The notes beneath the pieces were generated by a model that searched no databases, was not told the DNA's origin, and saw only the letters and a program-made list of their open reading frames with translations. From Verrucomicrobiia bacterium (GTDB taxonomy: Bacteria > Verrucomicrobiota > Verrucomicrobiia > Limisphaerales > DSYF01): a stretch of DNA of 64,000 bases. The stretch covers positions 1-64,000 of the forward strand of contig DASTWL010000003.1 of the NCBI GenBank assembly GCA_035765895.1, read 5' to 3'. This document shows, one piece after another, positions 55,449 through 64,000 of the stretch (position 1 is its first letter; the number at the start of each line of letters is the position of its first letter). A program made the translations under genes and the position numbers.

Positions 55449-58400
55449 GTGCTTCCACCGTTGCGTTCAGGATTTGCGGTCGCGCTGCGCCGCGTGTGTG
55501 CGGCCGGCTGCGGCGTGTTGCTGACCGGCGCGGTCGCCGCCGGGGCGGCACCCGTGCGCCCCGGTCTGGCGGAATACCTGATCGACACCTGGCAGACGAG
55601 TGACGGGCTGCCGCACAATTCAGTGAACGGGCTGGCCGTGGGGCCGGACGGCTACCTGTGGGTGGCCACCGCGGGCGGGGTGGCCCGGTTTGATGGGGTG
55701 CAGTTCACGGCCTATCGTGCGGGCGAAACCGGTTTGCCGGACAGCCGCGCGCTCGCCTTGTTCGTGGATCACCAGCAGCAACTTTGGGCCGGTGTCGTCG
55801 GCGGTTGTGCCCGGTGGACAAATGGGGGCTGGCGTGGCATCGCGCTGGCGGCGGACGGGGTGCCAGGTGACGTGCGCGCGTTTGCCGAGGATGCGGCCGG
55901 TGATTTTTGGTTTGGATCGAACACGGGCCTTGACCGCTGGCGCGACGGGGTGCGCGAGCATTTCACGCCGCCGCGCGGCCCGGCGGAAGCGGTTCGTTCG
56001 CTCCTGCTGCAACCGGATGGCACCCTGCTCGTGCTGACGGTGGCGAGTCTTTATGAATTTCGCGACGGCACGTTTCGCGGGTTCGACGGGATTGCCACCG
56101 CGACAGGCGGCCGGGAGCTTTGGACGCTCGGCCGCGATCAGCACGGCGCCGTGTGGGTGGGAGGCAACAACGTGCTGCTGCGGCGCGAGGGCGACCACTG
56201 GACGCCCATGGACGCCGGAGACGCCTCGCTCGACGGTCATCACGTGGCTTTCCTCGCGGCCCGCAATGGCGACATCTGGGTGGCCACGCGCAATCGCGGA
56301 GTGCACCGCTGGCGCGCCGGGCACTGGTTGCATCTCTCCACGGAAAACGGCCTGGCGCACGATGACGTGCGCGCCTTGTGCGAAGACGCGCAGGGCGACA
56401 TCTGGATCGGCTCGAACGGCGGCGGCCTGAACCGGCTCAAGCCACGGCATCTTGAAGTCCTCTCCCGCGAAAGCGGACTCGGGCATCACGTGACTTCAGC
56501 CCTCACGCAAAGCCCCGATGGCACAGTGTGGATCGGCACTGACGGGGGCGGCGTCTGGCGCTATGCCGCCGGTGCAGTGGAGCCGTTCCACAGCGAACCC
56601 GGTTTCGTGCCGGATGCGTTTGTCTGGTCGTTGTGCGCCACGCACGATGGCGCATTGTGGCTGGGCACGTTCAATCAGGGCTTGTTCCGGCGCGATGCCA
56701 CCGGCGTGCAACAATACTTGAACTCGCACGGCCTGGAGAGCACGTGGCTGACGGCGCTGTTTGAGGACCGGGCTGGGGGCGTGTGGGTGGGCACCCATCC
56801 GGGCGGTGTGTTTCGTTTTGATGGCACCAACTTTGCGGGCGTTCGCCGGGTGGACACCGGCCGGCATGCGGCCATCACGGCTTTCGCCGAAACGCATGAC
56901 GGAACGATCTGGATCGGCACCGGCGGCGACGGTTTGATGTGCTGGGCCGGCGGACAACTGACCTGGTTGCGGGCGACCAACGGAACGCCCGGCAACAACG
57001 TCGCGGCGCTGCACGAGGATGCGGCCGGAACGCTCTGGATCGGCAGCGGCGCCGCCGGTCTGGGCTGGCTGGCCAACGGGCGTTTTGGCCGGATCACCCG
57101 TCGCGATGGCCTGCCGGATGACGCCGTTCTCCAAATTCAAAGCGATGCGGCCGGCAACCTGTGGCTGGGCGGCAATCTCGGTTTGACGCGCGTCAGCCGG
57201 GCGTCCTTGGACGCCTTTTGCGCGGGTCGCAGCCCGCGCATCACCGCCGTGCTTTACGACCGGAGCGACGGGTTGCCGACGACGCAATTCGTGTCCGAGC
57301 ACGCCCCGTTGTCGCTCCGCGCCGCCGATGGGGCGCTGTGGTTTTCCCTGGCGAGCGGCGTGGTGCGGGTGGATCCGGCGAAGGTCGCGACCCAGACCAA
57401 CGCTCCGTGTCTGGTCATCGAAGAGGTGCAGGCCGGGGACCAGTCCCTGCTGCCCGCACCGGTGCGCAGCGATGCCGTTCCACAGTCCGTGGCGCCGCTT
57501 GCCGTTCCCGCCGGGTTGAACAACCTGGAATTTCATTACACGGCGCTGGATCTGGCCAATCCCGGCAAGCTCCGCTTCATGCACAAGCTCGAGGGGCTGG
57601 ACGCAGACTGGCAGCTCGCCGGCGCGCAACGCGTGGCCAATTACCGGTTCGTGCCGCCGGGGAGCTATCACTTCCGCCTCCGGGCGCGCAACGGAGAAGG
57701 CGTGTGGACCGAGCCGGGCGTGGCCGTCGCGTTGCGGGTGTTGCCGCATTTCTGGCAAACGTGGTGGTTCCGCATCGCGATGTTCCTGCTGGCCGCGGCG
57801 GGAGTGGCCGCCGGTGTGCGCCGGGTCTCCCTGCGCCGGCTGCAATTGCGCCTGGCGCGGGCGGAACAGGAACGGCGCGTGCATCAGGAACGGGCACGCA
57901 TCGCCCAGGATTTGCATGATGATCTGGGCAGCAGCCTGACCGAGATCAGCTTTCTCGGAGCGCTGCCGCGCACGGAGGCATTGTCATCCGAGGCTTTGCG
58001 GGAGCGGCTGGGGGCAATTGTGCAACGTTCGGCGCGGCTGACCAAGGCGCTCGACCAAATTGTCTGGGCGGTGAATCCGGCCAACGACACGTTGTCGGCC
58101 ACGGTCAATTATCTCTGCTCGCGCGTTCAGGAAAGCCTGCGGGCGGCGGCGGTTCGTTGCCGGCTCGACGTGGCGGACAACCTGCCCGAAGTCAACCTGC
58201 GGGCCGAGGTGCGGAACAATCTGCTGCTCGCCGCGAACGAGGCCATCAACAACGCGATGAAATACGCCGGCGCCACCGAAATCTGGCTGCGCGTGCACGT
58301 GCGCGAAGGCCGCCTGGAAGTCGTGGTGGAGGACAACGGCCGTGGGTTCGTGGTCGCGGCGGTGGCCGACGCGGGCAATGGCCTCGGGAACATGCGCCGC

Positions 58401-58490
58401 CGGTTGCGGGAGATTGGCGGAGACTGCGCGGTGCAAAGCACGCTGGGACATGGCACGAGCGTGAGCTTCCGCATGCCGTTGCCCGACTGA
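55449..58490 (+). CDS. Two-component sensor kinase with beta-propeller sensor (Reg_prop/Y_Y_Y/HisKA_3)
   Basis: A membrane sensor kinase of about 1013 residues. A signal peptide precedes a seven-bladed or larger propeller built of Reg_prop repeats (repeated LWVGTxxGGVxRF-type motifs such as GYLWVATAGGVARFDG and DGTIWIGTGGDGLM), then a Y_Y_Y domain, one membrane helix (WWFRIAMFLLAAAGVAAGV, about residue 770), HisKA_3 with the phospho-His in ARIAQDLHDDLGSSLTE, and the ATPase domain (NEAINNAMKYA, EDNGRGF, GNGLGNMRRR). The frame opens at ATG 55335, but this would overlap the AraC start; GTG 55449 is used. The response regulator follows. The propeller probably senses an extracytoplasmic carbohydrate-like ligand. 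Confidence 0.88.
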   Translation: MLPPLRSGFAVALRRVCAAGCGVLLTGAVAAGAAPVRPGLAEYLIDTWQTSDGLPHNSVNGLAVGPDGYLWVATAGGVARFDGVQFTAYRAGETGLPDSRALALFVDHQQQLWAGVVGGCARWTNGGWRGIALAADGVPGDVRAFAEDAAGDFWFGSNTGLDRWRDGVREHFTPPRGPAEAVRSLLLQPDGTLLVLTVASLYEFRDGTFRGFDGIATATGGRELWTLGRDQHGAVWVGGNNVLLRREGDHWTPMDAGDASLDGHHVAFLAARNGDIWVATRNRGVHRWRAGHWLHLSTENGLAHDDVRALCEDAQGDIWIGSNGGGLNRLKPRHLEVLSRESGLGHHVTSALTQSPDGTVWIGTDGGGVWRYAAGAVEPFHSEPGFVPDAFVWSLCATHDGALWLGTFNQGLFRRDATGVQQYLNSHGLESTWLTALFEDRAGGVWVGTHPGGVFRFDGTNFAGVRRVDTGRHAAITAFAETHDGTIWIGTGGDGLMCWAGGQLTWLRATNGTPGNNVAALHEDAAGTLWIGSGAAGLGWLANGRFGRITRRDGLPDDAVLQIQSDAAGNLWLGGNLGLTRVSRASLDAFCAGRSPRITAVLYDRSDGLPTTQFVSEHAPLSLRAADGALWFSLASGVVRVDPAKVATQTNAPCLVIEEVQAGDQSLLPAPVRSDAVPQSVAPLAVPAGLNNLEFHYTALDLANPGKLRFMHKLEGLDADWQLAGAQRVANYRFVPPGSYHFRLRARNGEGVWTEPGVAVALRVLPHFWQTWWFRIAMFLLAAAGVAAGVRRVSLRRLQLRLARAEQERRVHQERARIAQDLHDDLGSSLTEISFLGALPRTEALSSEALRERLGAIVQRSARLTKALDQIVWAVNPANDTLSATVNYLCSRVQESLRAAAVRCRLDVADNLPEVNLRAEVRNNLLLAANEAINNAMKYAGATEIWLRVHVREGRLEVVVEDNGRGFVVAAVADAGNGLGNMRRRLREIGGDCAVQSTLGHGTSVSFRMPLPD

Positions 58491-58525
58491 GGCCGGCGGG
58501 TCCGGCATCCGGCACGGGCAATGTC

Positions 58526-58550
58526 GCGAAACCATCCGCTTGGGGGGCTG
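58526..58550 (+). promoter_or_regulatory. G-rich motif upstream of response regulator
   Basis: GCGAAACCATCCGCTTGGGG followed by GGCTG, 117 bases before the response regulator start. A closely related word occurs at 59457-59482, upstream of the secreted NHL protein gene. A binding site for the cognate LuxR-type regulator is one explanation; the core in common is AAACCATC, two to three bases, then CTTTGGGGGG/CTTGGGGGG. It is unproven. Confidence 0.4.
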
Positions 58551-58666
58551 TCGCTTCGGCGCGCGGGCGGGACACTGGCCGCGTGAACTCGAGTGACGAC
58601 GCGGTGGCCGGGGGATCGGGATTTTCGCCTGCCCGTCCGGGCGGAGTTGTGTATGGTGAATTGCGC

Positions 58667-59299
58667 ATGCCCCGAATCGCCATCGTGGAAGACAATCGCG
58701 TCATTCGCGAGAGCCTGGAAAAGCTCGTCAATGAACTGCCCGGCTACCGCTGCGTGTGCGCCTGCGACAGCGCCGAGGACGCCTTGCGGGAGATTCCCCG
58801 GCACACCCCGGACATTGTGATGATGGACATCCATCTGCCGAACATGTCGGGCATCCAATGCGCGGCCAGCTTGAAGCAGCGGTTCCCCGAATTCCAAATT
58901 CTCATGCTCACGGTGTATGAGGACGAGGACAAAATCTTCCGTGCCCTGCAGGCCGGCGCGTCCGGATACATTCTCAAGCGGAATGGAACGGATGAAATCA
59001 TCGAGGCGCTCGAGGAACTGCGGCAGGGCGGGGCGCCCATGACCAGCGCCATTGCCCGCAAGGTCGTCGCCTCCTTCCGCAGCAAACCCGCGGCGGCGGC
59101 GATGCCGCATTTGTCGCGGCGCGAAACCGAGATTCTCGATTGCCTGACGCGCGGGCTGGCGAACAAGGAAATCGCCGATCAACTCAACATCAGCGTTGCC
59201 ACGACGCGGTGGCACCTGAAACAAATCTATGAAAAGCTTCATGTGCGCAGCCGCACGGAAGCAGCCATGAAATTCGTCGGGGCGCAGTCAAAGGTTTGA
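58667..59299 (+). CDS. Response regulator, NarL/LuxR type
   Basis: A 210-residue response regulator: receiver domain with Asp54 (VMMDIHLPN) and Lys104 (YILKRNG), and a LuxR-type helix-turn-helix (about 145-205: LSRRETEILDCLTRGLANKEIADQLNISVATTRWHLKQIYEKLHV). ATG 58667 is used, with a GTG at 58649 as alternative. It is the natural partner of the propeller kinase just upstream. Target genes are unknown; the shared motif at 58526 and 59457 suggests itself and the secreted proteins. Confidence 0.92.
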   Translation: MPRIAIVEDNRVIRESLEKLVNELPGYRCVCACDSAEDALREIPRHTPDIVMMDIHLPNMSGIQCAASLKQRFPEFQILMLTVYEDEDKIFRALQAGASGYILKRNGTDEIIEALEELRQGGAPMTSAIARKVVASFRSKPAAAAMPHLSRRETEILDCLTRGLANKEIADQLNISVATTRWHLKQIYEKLHVRSRTEAAMKFVGAQSKV

Positions 59300-59706
59300 C
59301 GCGCTGTTCAACGCCGGGGCTGCGCCCTTCTTCCGTCCGCTGCTTCACCAGCGGCTTCGTCCCGCCGACCTATCCTGCATGCCGACACCGATCCGCCGGG
59401 CTGGCGGCGTTCCCAACTCTCCCGCGACGTGCTCGCCATCCATCGGCCCGGCGGCCGCGGAAACCATCACTTTGGGGGGGTGAAGCCGGCGCGAAGGCTG
59501 GTTAAAGTGGAATCATGTTCACCTCGCCCGTCATGCAATTGCGCCCGGCCGGTCCGGCTGTGGTTGGCAAGGCTGGCGTGTGCAAAATAGTCCGGTGGAC
59601 GATCTCAAACGACAACTGCGTTCATGCGTGCAACGATGCAGCATCCAAAAACGGCCGCCGGCCGGGCACGGCTGCTCGCAGCGCCCGGGACCGCATTGCC
59701 TGATTG
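59300..59706. other. Intergenic region with second copy of G-rich motif
   Basis: About 400 bases without a supported gene. The word GCGGAAACCATCACTTTGGG plus GGGGTG (59457-59482) resembles the motif at 58526-58550 and is 225 bases before the NHL-protein gene. The rest is plain GC-rich sequence with no named RNA. Confidence 0.45.
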
Positions 59707-62100
59707 ATGATGACTTCTTCCCAACCGCAACTTTGTTTCGTCGGCCTCGCCATCGGCGTGCTGATGGCTGGTCTGGGCGCGGCTCGCGCAACCACGGATG
59801 TGCTGGTCTCCGACGGTTTGAACAACGCCGTGCGCGCCTATCACGTCACCGATACGAACTGGGTTTATACGGGTGTGTTCGCGGCGGGCGATTATGCCGG
59901 TGCGCCGCTGACCACGCCCGCCGGCCTGGCGCAGGACGCGGCGGGCAACCTCTATGTGGCCGAGGCGGTGACGAACGGCCGCGTGCTGTGTTTTGACACC
60001 AATGGCGTTTATCTCGGCGCTCTTGGGACCAACGGAGTGCAGTTTGCGGGTGGCAACGCGCAGGCGCTCGTCCTCGGGCCGGACGGCAATCTGTATTTGT
60101 CACTTGCGTTTGGCACGGCTACGGGCAACTGCGTGTATCGCTGCGATCTTCACACCCGCGCGTGGAGCGTGTTCGTGCCCAACAGCGGCGCTGGTTATTC
60201 GTTGAACACGCCGCGCGGTCTGGCGTTTGCCGATGATGGGAATCTTTACCTGGCGGACCGGCAGAACAACGCGATTCGCAAATTCAGCGGCGCCACCGGC
60301 GCGTTTCTCGGCAATCTCGTCACCGCCACGAGCCCGCAGGCGCTGTTCTGGGATGCCGTCAGCAACCGGTTTTTAATGAGCCGCACGTTTACCGGCGTGC
60401 TGGAGAGCATCACCCCGGGCGGAGTGGTGGCGCCGGTTTACACGCAGTCCGGCTCCGACAGTTTTCTGGGCGTGAATCGCGTGGAGGGACGCATCGCGTT
60501 TACCCGCTACGGTTCGGGACGGGTGGATTTGGTGGCGAACACCAACGCGGTCACGCCGGTGGTGAAGTTTCTCAACGGGCCATCGTATTTGCTCGCCGCC
60601 ACGCTGGGGCCGCGCTCGCCGGTGAAGGCCAACGGCTGCCCTGATTTGCCGGGCGTGCCGATTTATTACAGCCCCAACAACACGGGCCGCTACCTGGGTT
60701 CGCCCGCGCTGGTCATTTTGCCGAACGGAGATTACCTCGCTTCGCACGATTACTTTGGCGGCGGCTCCTCGCAGACCACGCTGGGCCAGACCTTCCTGTA
60801 TCGGTCCCCGGACCGGGGCACCAACTGGTCGCGGCTGGGCCAGATCAACGAAATGGTTGCCGGCGCCGCGGACGACGACGGCACGTTTTGGAATCATTTC
60901 CTGCAAATCAACGGCGCGCTTTACTCCCTCGGCAACGCCAACAGCAGCGCCACTGGTTACATGGTCATCCGCCGCTCGACCGACAACGGCGCGACGTGGA
61001 CGTCCGTCAGCGACGGGCCTGACAACACGGGACGCCTGTTCGCCGGCCAAATGTGGGGGCCGGGACATGATTACGTCCTCAAACATGGCCGGGTTTGGCT
61101 GGCAGCGGAGCGCAGTCACGGCAGCGCGTTTGGCGACAATTTCATTGCGGCCATTTCTGCGCCGACGAATTCCGATTTGCTGGCGCCGACCAACTGGGCA
61201 TTGTCCTCAACGGTCGTGCGGGACACCAACTGGCTGGGCGGCACGTTCCGCGGCTGGCTCGAAGGCAACACGGTGGAAGATCCGCTCGGCGGGTTGGTGC
61301 TGGTGATGCGCGTGGACAACCGTTACCCGAACGGCGCCGCGATTGGCGGCAAGGCGGCGGTCATCCGGGTGCAATACAACGCCGGCACGGGCGCCGCGAC
61401 GACCGCCTTCAGCGGCGGTGATTTTGATCCGACTGATCCGAGCAGCAGCGGATTCATTGATTTTCCCGGTGGCACCACGCGCTTCACCATCCGGTTTGAT
61501 CCCGTTTCGCAACGGTATTGGACGCTGTGCAATTACATTCCGCGCAAGTTCCGCAACGCCGCCTACAACGCCGAGCGGTTCCGCGGCATCCTGGCGCTGG
61601 CCAGCTCGCCCAACCTGAATGACTGGACCGTCGAACGCATCGTCATGGCGGACGGGCGGCTTTACAGCGACGACGCCACGGTGGTGGCTTCCGCCTTCAA
61701 CGGAAATCAAACGCGGTTCGGTTTTCAATACGCGGACTGGCAGTTCGACGGGGCGGATCTCGTGGCCACGGTGCGCACGGCGTTTTGCGACGATTACGGC
61801 GATCCGGCCATCGGGCACAACGCGAACTATTACCTGTTTCGCCGCGTGGAAAATTTTCGCGTGAACGCCGGCCCGGGCGCGGTGCGCATTCGGGCGCTTG
61901 ACCACGCGCCGGCCACGGGCACGAGCCTGATTGCCTGCGGCACGCGGCCGGCGCGGCTGTATCACGTGGAATGGTCCGATGACCTGCACACGTGGCAGGA
62001 CGCGGGACAGTCGTGGGAGGGCACGGGGGAGGAAGCCACGTTTGCCGTCACCGGCCAGTTGGCGAACGTTCGTTACTATCGCGTGGTCGAGACGCCCTGA
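59707..62100 (+). CDS. Secreted NHL/BNR-repeat protein, sialidase-like fold
   Basis: A 798-residue exported protein. A signal peptide (MMTSSQPQLCFVGLAIG, cleaved near ARATT) precedes an NHL-repeat propeller (about 30-290; GLAQDAAGNLYVAEAVTNGRVLCFD, GLAFADDGNLYLADRQNN) and a sialidase-like BNR region (about 310-700) with Asp-box words such as YRSPDRGTNWSRLG and RRSTDNGATWTSVS. The C-terminus is a beta-sandwich (about 720-798). The start could be ATG 59707 or 59710. It may be a glycan-related enzyme, but catalytic residues were not identified. Its NHL part is paralogous to the next gene. Confidence 0.8.
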   Translation: MMTSSQPQLCFVGLAIGVLMAGLGAARATTDVLVSDGLNNAVRAYHVTDTNWVYTGVFAAGDYAGAPLTTPAGLAQDAAGNLYVAEAVTNGRVLCFDTNGVYLGALGTNGVQFAGGNAQALVLGPDGNLYLSLAFGTATGNCVYRCDLHTRAWSVFVPNSGAGYSLNTPRGLAFADDGNLYLADRQNNAIRKFSGATGAFLGNLVTATSPQALFWDAVSNRFLMSRTFTGVLESITPGGVVAPVYTQSGSDSFLGVNRVEGRIAFTRYGSGRVDLVANTNAVTPVVKFLNGPSYLLAATLGPRSPVKANGCPDLPGVPIYYSPNNTGRYLGSPALVILPNGDYLASHDYFGGGSSQTTLGQTFLYRSPDRGTNWSRLGQINEMVAGAADDDGTFWNHFLQINGALYSLGNANSSATGYMVIRRSTDNGATWTSVSDGPDNTGRLFAGQMWGPGHDYVLKHGRVWLAAERSHGSAFGDNFIAAISAPTNSDLLAPTNWALSSTVVRDTNWLGGTFRGWLEGNTVEDPLGGLVLVMRVDNRYPNGAAIGGKAAVIRVQYNAGTGAATTAFSGGDFDPTDPSSSGFIDFPGGTTRFTIRFDPVSQRYWTLCNYIPRKFRNAAYNAERFRGILALASSPNLNDWTVERIVMADGRLYSDDATVVASAFNGNQTRFGFQYADWQFDGADLVATVRTAFCDDYGDPAIGHNANYYLFRRVENFRVNAGPGAVRIRALDHAPATGTSLIACGTRPARLYHVEWSDDLHTWQDAGQSWEGTGEEATFAVTGQLANVRYYRVVETP

Positions 62101-62264
62101 AGCCGGCCAATGTTCCTGCATTTCTGTCAACGATCAACAACCAGTAACAAACCATGAAAAGAACCATCCCTAGCATCAACAGTCACGCCGCCCCGGTGGT
62201 GAACGGCGGCCCGGCGGCCGGCCCGATCGCCGGTTTCGGAGCTGCATCCAACGGCAATTTGCTC

Positions 62265-64000
62265 ATGAAACCCGTAAAAATCCTCCTCGCCATGCTCGGT
62301 TTGGGCGCGCTGTTGACGACGGTGACGGCGCACGCCGGCCGGTTCGCATTGGTGGCCGACCAGAACAACGCGCGGGTGGTTTTGTTCTATGTCAACGGGC
62401 AGACGTGGACTTACGTGAAAAACTTCGCCGACACTTCCACGCCCACGGGTGACGCGGCGCCGTTCACGAAGCCCACGGCGGTTGCGCAGGATCCGCAAGG
62501 CCGCATCTACGTGAGCGACCAGACCACAACCGCTGGCCAGAACCGCGTTTTGCGTTTCGACACCAACGGCGTGTTCCTCGACCTGGTGGGTGACGCAACC
62601 ACCGGGCTGAACGGATTCAATGTGCCGGGCAGCGGCCTGGACGACATGATTTGCGGTCCGGACGGGAACCTTTATGGCACGGTCGCCTTCGGGGCGCCGG
62701 GCCAGATTTGGAAATACGTTGTTGCCAGCAACCAGTGGACGCAGCTGGTGGTCAGCAACGCCGCGGTCCGGCTGAACGCGCCGCGCGGCCTGGACTTCGG
62801 CCCGGACAACAATCTTTACGTCTGCAACCGGCAATATGGCAACATGCTGGTCTTTGATACGAACGGCACTTTCCTGCGCACCAACGCGGTCTTCTCCGGC
62901 ACCTACCTAACCACGCCCATGGGCTTGCGCTGGGATCCGGTTGGCAGCCGGTTCATCTGCACCTCGGGCAACGGCGGCTCGGTGGTCTGCGCCTGCACGA
63001 CCAACGGCGTGCTGAGCCTGATCACCGCGCAACAGCCCAGCGGCGATTCCACCAAGAAGAACATTCTCGGGGTGCTGGCGGATGGCACCAACGTCTTCTA
63101 CGGCAGTTTCTCTTCGCCGGGACACATCTATTTGTGCAACAACACGAGCACCACATCCGTGACGCCAGTGGATGCGGGCACCACGCCCACGCTGAGCAGT
63201 TCGCTTTACATGAACTACGCCGTCGGCTTCGGCTTGGGAAGCCTGCAAAGCGTGACGTTGAGCGTGACCCGCACGAACATGCTGGCCGGGACCGTGCAAC
63301 AGGCGCATTTCACGGGCGATTACGTCGCCCAGTCCGGCGTGGACTTGAGCACCGACCCGAACACGGTGTGGAGTTCGAGCGATCCCGGAGTGCTGACCGT
63401 CTCCCCGCAGGGATTGTTGACGGCGGTCGGTCTGGGTTCGGCGACGCTCTCGGTCACGAATGGCGCGTTTAACGCCGCCACCAACATCACCGTCGTTCCG
63501 TTGACGACGACCTTGATTCACCGCTACAGCTTCACCAGCGACGCCAATGATTCGGTCGGCACGGCCAACGGCACGGTGTCCGGCTTCAGCTACAGCTATG
63601 CCAACGGCCAGCTCGCCCTGGCGCCGACGAGCCAATACGACTACACCTACGTCGATTTCGGCCCGAGCCTCATCAGCGGCAACGACGCCCTGACGTTCGA
63701 GGCGTGGGCCAGCTTTGGCACCAACTACAATTGGGCCCGGCTCTTTGACTTCGGTGACAACGACGGCATCAACGGCACCGCCTACGTCGCGCTCACGCCG
63801 CACAGCGCGTCGGGCACCACGCGCGTGGCGCTGAAGACCGGCGCGGGCGGCGAAGTGGCTGTCGATGCCCCCGGCACCCTGGACAACAAGACCAACGTGC
63901 ACATTGTGGCGGTGGTGCATCCGCTGGGCGGCACCATCAAACTGTATTTGAACGGCGTGCTCGCGGCGCAAAAGACGAACATCACCGGCCAGGATCTCGC
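62265..64000 (+). CDS. Secreted NHL/BIG2/LamG protein, C-terminus beyond window
   Basis: The frame stays open to the window edge, so the 3' part is missing (578 codons seen). ATG 62265 begins a good signal peptide (MKPVKILLAMLGLGALLTTV, cleaved near HAGRF); the in-frame ATG at 62154 would give a 37-residue unstructured leader. An NHL propeller (about 30-330) is followed by a BIG2-like domain (SDPGVLTVSPQGLLTAVGLG) and the start of a LamG/concanavalin-like domain (LIHRYSFTSDANDSVGTANG). The NHL part matches the preceding protein over nearly 280 residues. Likely surface or extracellular. It is 164 bases from the preceding gene. Confidence 0.82.
   Translation, partial: MKPVKILLAMLGLGALLTTVTAHAGRFALVADQNNARVVLFYVNGQTWTYVKNFADTSTPTGDAAPFTKPTAVAQDPQGRIYVSDQTTTAGQNRVLRFDTNGVFLDLVGDATTGLNGFNVPGSGLDDMICGPDGNLYGTVAFGAPGQIWKYVVASNQWTQLVVSNAAVRLNAPRGLDFGPDNNLYVCNRQYGNMLVFDTNGTFLRTNAVFSGTYLTTPMGLRWDPVGSRFICTSGNGGSVVCACTTNGVLSLITAQQPSGDSTKKNILGVLADGTNVFYGSFSSPGHIYLCNNTSTTSVTPVDAGTTPTLSSSLYMNYAVGFGLGSLQSVTLSVTRTNMLAGTVQQAHFTGDYVAQSGVDLSTDPNTVWSSSDPGVLTVSPQGLLTAVGLGSATLSVTNGAFNAATNITVVPLTTTLIHRYSFTSDANDSVGTANGTVSGFSYSYANGQLALAPTSQYDYTYVDFGPSLISGNDALTFEAWASFGTNYNWARLFDFGDNDGINGTAYVALTPHSASGTTRVALKTGAGGEVAVDAPGTLDNKTNVHIVAVVHPLGGTIKLYLNGVLAAQKTNITGQDL

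Overview
This window is a 64 kb, GC-rich (mostly 60-65% by eye), densely coded bacterial chromosome segment with no rRNA and no CRISPR array. The gene style suggests Verrucomicrobiota, probably a soil or freshwater Limisphaerales/Pedosphaera-like lineage. The signs are a Reg_prop/Y_Y_Y sensor kinase, large secreted NHL/LamG proteins, an octaheme cytochrome with TPR repeats, a hydrogenase-related complex, and an intergenic palindrome-rich repeat. This placement is inference, since there is no 16S gene to confirm it. Weak Shine-Dalgarno sequences and many ATGA/GTGA stop-start overlaps are the rule.

Layout. 1-10.6 kb: the 3' part of a Xer-type recombinase, a thioredoxin-like lipid/periplasm protein, an EF-hand membrane protein, an LTA-synthase-type sulfatase, aspS, a small-protein/AbiEii-like nucleotidyltransferase pair and a TrmN6-like methyltransferase. 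10.9-20.9 kb: one tightly overlapping operon for a membrane-bound complex related to complex I and group 4 hydrogenases. Its large subunit has lost the NiFe cysteines (an Ehr-type complex), and it has two 649-residue antiporter-like subunits separated by an HTH-EIIA(PtsN-like) protein. 21-24.3 kb: icd, a GNAT acetyltransferase, a sigma-factor remnant and an NmrA-like reductase. 24.4-25.8 kb: a palindromic repeat followed by an AT-rich SIR2-like gene. 25.8-35.2 kb: ilvD, octaheme cytochrome, LptF/G permease, TlpA-like thioredoxin, SDR, tRNA-Ala, a yqjD/yqjE/yqjK-like trio and a receiver protein.

35.4-41.6 kb is a molybdenum hydroxylase operon: xdhC, an exported unknown, a MocA-like cytidylyltransferase, the 2Fe-2S, molybdopterin and FAD subunits of a PaoABC-like aldehyde dehydrogenase, and a tiny Cys-rich protein. 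tRNA-Thr, an AraC regulator and an arabinose-isomerase-like protein follow. 45.3-52.2 kb (minus strand) is a nitrate reduction operon. It holds a 743-residue NarK transporter fused to a NarI-like membrane cytochrome domain and a C4 motif, a NasC/NapA-like molybdoenzyme, a four-cluster ferredoxin, a Rieske protein, a small membrane protein, a DUF488 protein and a TSUP permease. A cystathionine gamma-synthase-family gene and an NsrR-type NO sensor with a good palindromic operator lie upstream. 54.4-64 kb: an AraC regulator divergent from a propeller histidine kinase with its LuxR-type response regulator, then two paralogous secreted NHL-repeat proteins, the second cut by the window end.

The points most worth a second look are the duplicated-antiporter Ehr operon with its embedded EIIA protein, the NarK-cytochrome fusion nitrate module, the AT-rich SIR2 gene beside a repeat, the small Cys-rich protein closing the molybdenum operon, and a shared G-rich motif upstream of the response regulator and of the secreted proteins.
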